Of a stretch of 64,000 nucleotides of DNA, positions 43,636 through 50,902 are shown piece after piece (position 1 is the stretch's first letter; each line of letters starts with the position of its first letter). The DNA comes from Prevotella sp. UBA6994 (GTDB lineage: Bacteria; Bacteroidota; Bacteroidia; Bacteroidales; Bacteroidaceae): NCBI GenBank assembly GCA_002449845.1, contig DJXW01000001.1:7761-71760 (forward strand), read 5' to 3'. Made by a program: the position numbers and the translations under genes. The notes under the pieces were generated by a model that was not told where the DNA came from, did no database searches, and saw nothing but the letters and a program-made list of their open reading frames with translations.

Positions 43636-46600
43636 TTACATTAAGTTTTCAATCAAGTTGTCACGAATACTTCCGATAATAGGATAGAAGAATACGGTGT
43701 CTTCGATAGGATCACTGCCATTCTTGTCTTCGGCGTTCTTATTGACAAAGTTCCAACCATTGATGAGATGATGGTCCAAATCTTTATTGACCAATTCCTT
43801 GAAACGAGTCAGCGACTTATTATCCACGAGGAATCGCTCTACCACATGTATCTGGTCGCAAAGGTTACAGAAGAAATCGTTGAACTTCTTCACCTCATTG
43901 ACAATCTTGGCACGAATCTCTGGTGAAGCCATATCATCGTAAGTAAGTTTTTCCTTGTCAATCATGGAGTAGTTGAACTTCAACGTGCTGTCGAAATCGT
44001 CAAGCAATTTATTCAGTTCCGACACATTATTGCAACCACTTGGTTCTCTCACTTCCATCAATGCGCCACGACAAGTAATTTGCTTGGGTTCGTTCTTCTC
44101 CATCACTACAGAGAAGCCGTCAACACCATATTTCTCATCGTAAACTCGCTCGAACACAGCTTGCGTAATCAAGTCGAGGTCGCGATTTGTTCCCACGATA
44201 TCCAACACCTTGGAACCAGTTCCACTGAACATCACCGAACGAGGCTTGTCCAATCCACGGTGTTTCATCACACGCGCCACATAATATATTAATGTGACAT
44301 AGAAATAGATGAACACAATCTTACGGGTACCGTCTTCGTTCAGGCGCATGTTGTAAGAGAACACATCGTTACCCGCAACAGCTTGGTTGTTGATGACAGA
44401 GAAGAGGAACGTATTGATGTCTTCGCTCTTTCTCTTGCTGGTAATGTCGTCGAGGATTCCATTGAGTTCTCCGTAACGCTCATCATCAGCATCAAACAAT
44501 CGCTTGAAGTAATCCACATACTTGATAAGCATGGGGTTGGAATCGCCATGAGGCACTTCAGAGAATCCGTCTCCAAACAATACATTTGCGGCAAAGCGGA
44601 AAGAAGTAAGCACGGTGGGCTGTTGGGCATTGCTCTCGAAAATCACCACGTCGCTCGTTCCACCACCGATGTCTATACTTGCCACATTGGAAGCAGAACC
44701 ACGGAACTTGCTGGAACTCTTGTAGAAATAATATGGAGCCACTGACTCAGGCATTTGAATGACGTTGTTCTCAGTAACGTTCACTCCAAACACCTCATGG
44801 AACGTCTTTTCCCACATCTCACCCAACTTGCGAATATTGCCAACCTTCATAGACAATGGATAGAACCAAACCAATCTTGTCTTGGTAATATCACCATTCT
44901 CAAGCAACACTTTCGTGCGCATCAGTTGAGCCAACTCGGTAAGATAAGCACGGACACGCTTTGAAGTAGCCATCTCGGTTGACCATTTCAAGTTGGCAAC
45001 AATGCGGTTTCCATATCCACTACTCTCCTTTTCATAGATAAAAGGAATATTCGCATCACCCAATGCCACAATCGTATCAACGTTTTCTGCATCGAGTCTT
45101 TCACATTCAGAAAGCACGGTGCGTTGTGGGAAACCATAGCTCTCGCCAATTGTCTTGGGCAAGAACTCCTGTTTCATGAACACATCATAAAGGTTTTGCT
45201 CACCATTATATAAGGTAGCGATCAATCGTTCACGGGCAACGGAGTTGAGATGTATAGGTTCTGGCATATTGCCCGACTTCATACACTCCAAGTGAGAGTT
45301 GGTTGTTCCGAAGTCAACGGCAAACGTAAATGCTTCGTGTCCTGGGATATAATCGTTCCAACGAGGACAAACCACACCTTCAGCCACCCTACTGCCACGA
45401 TCATCCGTAAGCGTAATGTCGATGAAATCAAACTCCGAATTTAATTTATAATAGCAAGAGCCGACACGTCTTTCCGACTTCAAGCTACGTTCACGTGCCA
45501 GCACCTGGTCGTCTTTCACTTGGTTGAGATAACCATTCTTGAAGAACGAAAGCGACAGACTGTAATTTTGCAACAATCCTAATGCACGGTCAACCAACTG
45601 CACATTGTATTGATTGCCTTGTATGGTACGTACGAATGGGAATATGCTGATGGCAAACGGAACCGTAATGAAATAGCCACGGTTGTTAGCTACATCGTAT
45701 CTCAAATCAGCATTGCGAGCCGCTACGTAATTACGTTCCAACTTGATAAACTTACCTTGTTTCTGAACGGGAATACGCAGGATAACCTGAACGGTCTCGG
45801 TTGTTCCCACTTGATTGTGAATCAATTCAAACTTGGGTCTTCCTCCTATCGTTCCCCACAGGTCTGACACATTGAAGTACTTGAAGAACAAAGGCTTCAA
45901 AGGTAACACGAAGTCGCAATCATCCGTATCAGTAGAACCAATGGAAAGGTTTCCATCGAAGAAACAATCACGGTCAATGGAATAATCCAACTTGATCAAT
46001 GAAGGCTGGAATAAATCATCATCCGTCAACCAAGGATATTGGTGGGTGGTGGCAGGTAAGACACGCTTATCTGGTGAAACGGCATAATCGTCAGGAGTGA
46101 TGACCGTAGAATCATCCCAAGGACTGGAGATGTAGATAAACGGATCAGTCTGCGGAGCATTGAGATGGTTCTGCAATACAAGTGGCAAACGCTCGTTCAC
46201 CTCTCTTGATGGCACAATCATGAAATCACTGGCGGCAATAGATGTTTCTATATCTTGCGCACGTACACAATAGAAAGGAACGCCAAGTGCTTGAATGCCC
46301 TCTTCCATCTTAGTGAAATTGGCATCTAAGAATGTCTTTGCCTTCTCGATATTCTCATAATCGTATGCAGTAGGGTTGCCCACTTCCTTGATAATCTCGT
46401 CTTGCAACTTAGGTGCCAACAAGAGGAAGTTGGTAATCAGATAACCATTCACCTCGCCACACCATTTCTTCAAGTCGGGATAAGCTGTGAAGAGAGCATA
46501 GATATATTTGATGAACTTCGGCGCACGTTTATATAAAGGTCGCCATATATCAAAGAGATTCACGTTTTGTTCTACGGGAATGGGAAACACCCCTTCCTTG

Positions 46601-47109
46601 GCATTGGGAGTGGCCATGAACAAGGTGACAGGAGAAGTGGAACCCAACACTTGATTTCCATAAACGAGGAAATACAGACGATCCATCTTGTCAAAGTTGA
46701 ATGCCTCCTTATCTTGTTCAAGGAACATCTCTATCGTTTCACCAAGTAGTTTATGCTGGGGAGATTCCTTGAGCATGTCTAATTGAGTGGCACGGTTCCA
46801 TTCCACGATGCGCAACTGATTACGCATTTCACCGAAGTTGAAAAACAGCTGAGCCACGTCAAAAGCATTGGCAACCAGTTTCTCATCCATAGCCTCTCCC
46901 TGCAAGGAAGCGTTCATGGAAAGACGCTTAAAAGCATTTTTCACCAAGTCCATCTGTGCAAATGGTGAAGGAATGGCTGTGCGTGGTTGTTGCGACAACC
47001 CACCATTGGGGTCGTCTATCATGTCTATTTCGTCTGCATTGTACTGGCTTGTCAATGGAATCCAGCCTTCGCCAGTAGTTTTATTGTTGTATGAAAGAAT
47101 TTTGCTCAC
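43636..47109 (-). CDS. Giant actin/Hsp70-fold ATPase with unique N-terminal half
   Basis: 1,157 residues. The C-terminal half has all three signatures of the actin/Hsp70 superfamily: phosphate 1 AVDFGTTNSH (599-605), phosphate 2 SIDIGGGTSDVVIF (813-820) and the adenosine motif FSGTGSKVLD (961-967). Residues 1-590 match no domain I know; they are mixed alpha/beta with no signal peptide. The C-terminal tail (1000-1157) is helical. It differs from DnaK in size and in lacking the substrate-binding domain; the SrfB-type 'virulence' Hsp70-like proteins are the nearest comparison in size. It is probably cytoplasmic, working with the adjacent tubulin-like protein (43 nt upstream) and envelope partners. 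ATP binding is well supported; the role is not. Confidence 0.8.
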   Translation of the reverse strand: MSKILSYNNKTTGEGWIPLTSQYNADEIDMIDDPNGGLSQQPRTAIPSPFAQMDLVKNAFKRLSMNASLQGEAMDEKLVANAFDVAQLFFNFGEMRNQLRIVEWNRATQLDMLKESPQHKLLGETIEMFLEQDKEAFNFDKMDRLYFLVYGNQVLGSTSPVTLFMATPNAKEGVFPIPVEQNVNLFDIWRPLYKRAPKFIKYIYALFTAYPDLKKWCGEVNGYLITNFLLLAPKLQDEIIKEVGNPTAYDYENIEKAKTFLDANFTKMEEGIQALGVPFYCVRAQDIETSIAASDFMIVPSREVNERLPLVLQNHLNAPQTDPFIYISSPWDDSTVITPDDYAVSPDKRVLPATTHQYPWLTDDDLFQPSLIKLDYSIDRDCFFDGNLSIGSTDTDDCDFVLPLKPLFFKYFNVSDLWGTIGGRPKFELIHNQVGTTETVQVILRIPVQKQGKFIKLERNYVAARNADLRYDVANNRGYFITVPFAISIFPFVRTIQGNQYNVQLVDRALGLLQNYSLSLSFFKNGYLNQVKDDQVLARERSLKSERRVGSCYYKLNSEFDFIDITLTDDRGSRVAEGVVCPRWNDYIPGHEAFTFAVDFGTTNSHLECMKSGNMPEPIHLNSVARERLIATLYNGEQNLYDVFMKQEFLPKTIGESYGFPQRTVLSECERLDAENVDTIVALGDANIPFIYEKESSGYGNRIVANLKWSTEMATSKRVRAYLTELAQLMRTKVLLENGDITKTRLVWFYPLSMKVGNIRKLGEMWEKTFHEVFGVNVTENNVIQMPESVAPYYFYKSSSKFRGSASNVASIDIGGGTSDVVIFESNAQQPTVLTSFRFAANVLFGDGFSEVPHGDSNPMLIKYVDYFKRLFDADDERYGELNGILDDITSKRKSEDINTFLFSVINNQAVAGNDVFSYNMRLNEDGTRKIVFIYFYVTLIYYVARVMKHRGLDKPRSVMFSGTGSKVLDIVGTNRDLDLITQAVFERVYDEKYGVDGFSVVMEKNEPKQITCRGALMEVREPSGCNNVSELNKLLDDFDSTLKFNYSMIDKEKLTYDDMASPEIRAKIVNEVKKFNDFFCNLCDQIHVVERFLVDNKSLTRFKELVNKDLDHHLINGWNFVNKNAEDKNGSDPIEDTVFFYPIIGSIRDNLIENLM

Positions 47110-47151
47110 TTTCTTTTTGTTTTACCGTTGTTAAAAGAATGACGTAAACGA

Positions 47152-48696
47152 TTATACGAAAGAGTTGAATTTGTCATCAACCAACTTATCAAGTGTCTCA
47201 TCCAATAGGTCAAGCAACTTCAATGCAACTTTGTCTGTACCGTATTTAGATGATTTTGTGGCTTGTTGCGAAGCTTTATTGAGAGCAGAAAGCATGGATT
47301 TGTAATCGATGGTAGATTTAAACAATCCGCTCTTAGGTGCTATTCCCACCAAGCTGTCACTCAACTTATCTGTATCAAGATTGAATGGGGTGAAACTACG
47401 CTGATTGGCTTTCAGTTCCTTCAACCATTGACGATAGCCCACATAGAAATCGGCAGTCAACGTATTGAAGAATGAGGTAGATAAGAATCCATTATTGATA
47501 ACTGGTTTATCTTGGGTATAACCTCTACCGATGTCAGCTTTCAATTGGTTGGTAATATACATGTAAGCCAAATGGAACTTGATCATCTGTCGGTTCACCA
47601 ATGCACGTGTCTGCAAACCGAAGTCCATCAATCCCAAAGTTCTCTTATCGTATCCCAGACCAAACTCCTTGTAAATAGGATTCTGCGCGTTTCCTCCTAC
47701 GGTCTGCAATTGGTCGTTGGGGATAGACAAGAAATCCAATATTGACAAAGCTCCCACATACTCCACCAAATGAGCATCGTTTCGCTGACCGTTGTTACCT
47801 GGGTCATTGAAATAGGGATTGCTCGGCACTTGGTCGCCCAAGTAATAACAAGCATTGATCTTTGACAATGGAAGGTCCACACCGTTCTGGCGCAATCCCG
47901 TCAGGTTGTCGTGATAATAGAACAATGCCGACTTGGTCTTGGAAATAAAGTCGCCACGGGAGATAGGACTATTGTCATCTTGCTGCACATTGAAATAGGG
48001 CAATACGGTCAATGCTCCAATACGCGCATCACGCAAGTCACCACGATTGTTGATTTGAGTATTGTTACCCGCATTGCGAATGTTTTTCACGATAATAGGA
48101 TAACCCGCAGCTCCCGTTCCACCAAAAATAGAACTCACCACGAAGATACGGTCGTTCTTTTGGAATACGTTGGAGAACTGGCGGAACTCTTCTGAATCCT
48201 TAAACTGATTCAATGCCACACTTCCAATGTTAGGACTACCCACGAAACCTATGTCCATCTTGGTGTTCAACTGGTAATTAGAGAACATCATGGAGCATAA
48301 TGCTTGGTTGCCCGTATCTAACGTAGAATAGTTGATGAAGTCTTGGAACTTCTTCGACTCAATCGCTCCCATGTTGAAAAGGAAGGTGTCACTCAGGTTT
48401 GAGCCATTGGGAAGGATGTCTGACAACGTAGAAATCTTCACGGAGAAGAATCCCTTGGGAACATCCACCTGCTCATCATATAATTGTCTGCGTATCTGTT
48501 TGTACCAACGCATCAAATTGTCTGTACGCTTGAGGTCTTCGTTGGCTTTATGAGGATCCACAACGATAGGAATAATCTCAAGTGGCATGGGCTGACCAGC
48601 CTCATTCAAAGGATGAATGCCAGCGGCACATTGCATAATGAGTGGTCGCATGACTCGCGAACCCGTACCGCCTACTAAGAACAGAAATAATCTCAC
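47152..48696 (-). CDS. Tubulin/FtsZ-superfamily protein
   Basis: 514 residues. It begins MRLFLFLVGGTGSRVMRP, a nucleotide-loop-like GGTGSR (9-14), and has IIPIVVDPHKANEDL where tubulins contact the base/ribose. The glycine-rich signature VVSSIFGGTGAAGYPII (192-198, GGTGAAG) corresponds to the tubulin/FtsZ T4 loop GGGTGTG/S. The rest is compatible with the 'tubulin-like' family found in bacterial operons with vWA proteins. It is longer than FtsZ (about 380) and lacks the FtsZ C-terminal peptide. It would bind GTP and may polymerise. It lies between a four-helix membrane protein and the actin-like ATPase. Confidence 0.75.
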   Translation of the reverse strand: MRLFLFLVGGTGSRVMRPLIMQCAAGIHPLNEAGQPMPLEIIPIVVDPHKANEDLKRTDNLMRWYKQIRRQLYDEQVDVPKGFFSVKISTLSDILPNGSNLSDTFLFNMGAIESKKFQDFINYSTLDTGNQALCSMMFSNYQLNTKMDIGFVGSPNIGSVALNQFKDSEEFRQFSNVFQKNDRIFVVSSIFGGTGAAGYPIIVKNIRNAGNNTQINNRGDLRDARIGALTVLPYFNVQQDDNSPISRGDFISKTKSALFYYHDNLTGLRQNGVDLPLSKINACYYLGDQVPSNPYFNDPGNNGQRNDAHLVEYVGALSILDFLSIPNDQLQTVGGNAQNPIYKEFGLGYDKRTLGLMDFGLQTRALVNRQMIKFHLAYMYITNQLKADIGRGYTQDKPVINNGFLSTSFFNTLTADFYVGYRQWLKELKANQRSFTPFNLDTDKLSDSLVGIAPKSGLFKSTIDYKSMLSALNKASQQATKSSKYGTDKVALKLLDLLDETLDKLVDDKFNSFV

Positions 48697-48735
48697 CTTG
48701 TAAATATTATTTTAGAAGATAAAACCATCAACAAA

Positions 48736-49182
48736 TTACTCTGGAATTGGAGTGTGACGACAATTAGACGACCACCAACGCATTGAGAATGAGGCAATGA
48801 TGAAAAGTACAGCCTCTACTGCCATGTTGACAACACAGAAACTAAAGAGTTGGGCGGAGAAATCTACACCGTCACTTGAGAAAATATTGTTTGGGTAAAT
48901 ATAATTCACTACAGCAGATAATACGACAGCTACACCGAGCACCACTAACCAATGGTACCAACGAGAGAAACTTACAGAATTGATGGCGTAATAGAATATT
49001 CCGGCGGAAGCCCATGCAATAACGGTGGTTACTATGGCTACCACGAAATAAAGGTTTTGGTTATACATCTCGTTTGAGAACTCGCGTTCATAATAAAGCG
49101 ACTCAAAAACCTTGGTGGAAAATACCAAGAACAACAATGTAATAACAAGTCCTGCAATCAATAAGATTAAATTCTTCTTCAT
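48736..49182 (-). CDS. Four-helix integral membrane protein
   Basis: 148 residues with four hydrophobic helices (about 4-25 LILLIAGLVITLLFLVF, 44-67 FVVAIVTTVIAWASAGIFY, 76-96 WLVVLGVAVVLSAVVNYI, 112-135 FCVVNMAVEAVLFIIASF). The short polar loops carry few conserved residues and the C-terminus is cytoplasmic (RWWSSNCRHTPIPE). It starts 8 nt after the vWA-like lipoprotein gene and 39 nt before the tubulin-like gene. I do not recognise the family. Its placement suggests an inner-membrane anchor linking the outer lipoprotein to the cytoplasmic NTPases. Confidence 0.75.
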   Translation of the reverse strand: MKKNLILLIAGLVITLLFLVFSTKVFESLYYEREFSNEMYNQNLYFVVAIVTTVIAWASAGIFYYAINSVSFSRWYHWLVVLGVAVVLSAVVNYIYPNNIFSSDGVDFSAQLFSFCVVNMAVEAVLFIIASFSMRWWSSNCRHTPIPE

Positions 49183-49190
49183 TTTATCTG

Positions 49191-50699
49191 TTATTTTTTA
49201 AAGTTCATTTCCAGTTCGAAATAATAGGGATTCTGTTTCGAATTTTTCTTGTAACTATTGTAAATACCTTGCATGAGATATTTCAAGCCAAAGGTGGTTT
49301 GCGAGAAATTGCCAACGCCCACATTGGTATCATCATCACTTGAAGTTTCTTCTATCCAAGAAGGCAAGTTGTTCAGCAACTTAATCTCAACATGTTGGTC
49401 GTTTTTGATTTCGTTCATGCCAAGAATGAATATATGGGTGGCACTTCCTATATATTTCTTCTCTGCTGGTGTGATGTCGTTTTTGTTGATTTCGCGGATT
49501 TCCTTGATTTCCAATTTATCATCCGAATCAATCTGGTAATTCTTCACGTCTGTGAGATAATCCTTGTCAATGAGCATTCCACTCAAATCAACTGCCAAAG
49601 CCAAGCGGATGTCGCCTGAATTACGGTCAACCTCCATGTCAGTAAGGTCTTTGATTTGTGTGTCTTTTCCATGTTCGGGAGCAAATCTTCCACGAATATC
49701 GGGATTACTCAACATGAATGAATAATATGGTTTATACACATCATCCGTTTCAAAAAGATACATGTTCTCATATCCTTTCAGTTCGCTGAAGTTGCTGAAA
49801 GGAAGGTAGTTCTTGTCTTTGGTCAGTCTCACGATGTTTTGGTTTGAACCAACAACGACAATATAATATGGGCGACGACCCGTATAGCTCTTTCCACCCT
49901 TTGGTGAGTTGTAGCAATAATAAGGACCAGAGAAACTACCATTCATCTTCACGATCAACATGGCTTTATCCTGTACTTGCTTCTTAAACACTGCGTTTGC
50001 CATTCCTTGTGCTTCGGCAAACACTTTTTGTGGGTTGATACCAATCATGTCTTTCGTTGAATAGATCATGTCTGAAACAAGAATGCTCAGTTCGTCTTCG
50101 CCAGTCTTGTCAAGCAGTTGGGTAAAGATAGCTCCGAAATCGGTATAGCTGGGGTCACCAATGCCCTTGGTTGCCTCGAAGATATTGGTATCGGATATAA
50201 ACTTGGAGAATCCATCGGGGTAAGCGTTGATAGAACTGTTTACCACATAGATTTTATTGTCTTCGTTGTTACCTGGCAAATTGTTCAGCATTTGCACGAT
50301 GGCAGCCTTAAACGAACCATCACCATTGGGAGAATCGTATGGAGTCATCGAACCAGAACGTTCCAGATAGAAATTCACGTTCATGTATTCCTTTCCGCCA
50401 ATCCCTACAAATTGTATTTCTTTTGATGGTCTGCGGCGTTCAAAGAAATCTTGAATGTATTCCTTTACTCCCTGAATGCTGATATTGTCGTCATCGAATA
50501 AAAAGCGAAAGTTTGCTTTCTGCGAATCCAAATATTTCTCTATTTCAACCCAATCGTCTCTGTCTATTGTCTGGTCATTGTCTGCCAATTCCAACAACAG
50601 ACGGTTAAACTCCTTGGTGTGATTGTCTTTACAACTCGTAACCAACACAAAGATGGAAATAAATGCTGCGATAAAAGTAGTTCTACTGATACGATTCAT
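49191..50699 (-). CDS. vWA-like lipoprotein of the actin/tubulin-like operon
   Basis: 502 residues. The signal peptide ends in lipobox VLVTSC (Cys23). A von Willebrand A-like fold begins near residue 105: NFYLERSGSMTPY in the MIDAS position, with Glu113 where DxSxS normally has Asp and with Ser115/Ser117 kept; the second MIDAS-like Thr186 in DPSYTDFGAIF; and Asp210 in LSILVSDMIYS. A second region (240-500) is beta-rich with a long insertion. It is the first gene of the series, behind a -7 promoter element. The vWA fold usually mediates metal-dependent protein contacts. It would be a periplasm- or surface-facing adhesion/sensor part; the fold call is by pattern only. Confidence 0.75.
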   Translation of the reverse strand: MNRISRTTFIAAFISIFVLVTSCKDNHTKEFNRLLLELADNDQTIDRDDWVEIEKYLDSQKANFRFLFDDDNISIQGVKEYIQDFFERRRPSKEIQFVGIGGKEYMNVNFYLERSGSMTPYDSPNGDGSFKAAIVQMLNNLPGNNEDNKIYVVNSSINAYPDGFSKFISDTNIFEATKGIGDPSYTDFGAIFTQLLDKTGEDELSILVSDMIYSTKDMIGINPQKVFAEAQGMANAVFKKQVQDKAMLIVKMNGSFSGPYYCYNSPKGGKSYTGRRPYYIVVVGSNQNIVRLTKDKNYLPFSNFSELKGYENMYLFETDDVYKPYYSFMLSNPDIRGRFAPEHGKDTQIKDLTDMEVDRNSGDIRLALAVDLSGMLIDKDYLTDVKNYQIDSDDKLEIKEIREINKNDITPAEKKYIGSATHIFILGMNEIKNDQHVEIKLLNNLPSWIEETSSDDDTNVGVGNFSQTTFGLKYLMQGIYNSYKKNSKQNPYYFELEMNFKK

Positions 50700-50733
50700 A
50701 TATTTTTGACGTTGTCTTATACGATAATGGTTG

Positions 50734-50741
50734 CAAAAATA
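50734..50741 (-). promoter_or_regulatory. Promoter -7 element of the actin/tubulin-like operon
   Basis: TATTTTTG on the minus strand, 34 nt before the lipoprotein start; no good -33 TTTG. It is the only promoter-like element found for the series down to 42.1 kb. Confidence 0.5.
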
Positions 50742-50790
50742 CTAAAAATCATTGAATTATTAAACTAATTCGCAAGTTTTAATATAAAAC

Positions 50791-50818
50791 ATCTTAAAAG
50801 ATTACAAACTTTTAAGAT
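50791..50818. repeat. 10-bp inverted repeat upstream of the actin/tubulin-like operon
   Basis: ATCTTAAAAG (50791-50800), 8-nt loop, CTTTTAAGAT (50809-50818). It lies about 50 nt upstream of the -7 element and directly after the receptor terminator. It may be an operator or a second, weak hairpin of that terminator. Confidence 0.5.
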
Positions 50819-50864
50819 AAAAAAGCCAAACCTATGCTCTGGACAAGCCATATCATAGGTTTGG
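50819..50864 (-). terminator. Intrinsic terminator of the TonB receptor at 50.9-53.3 kb
   Basis: Minus-strand CCAAACCTATG (50864-50854), 17-nt loop, CATAGGTTTGG (50836-50826), then CTTTTTT. A perfect 11-bp stem with a T-run, about 40 nt after the receptor stop. Confidence 0.85.
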
Positions 50865-50902
50865 ACTAAATAAACGTATTATTTATATGAGACAAATATG
50901 AA

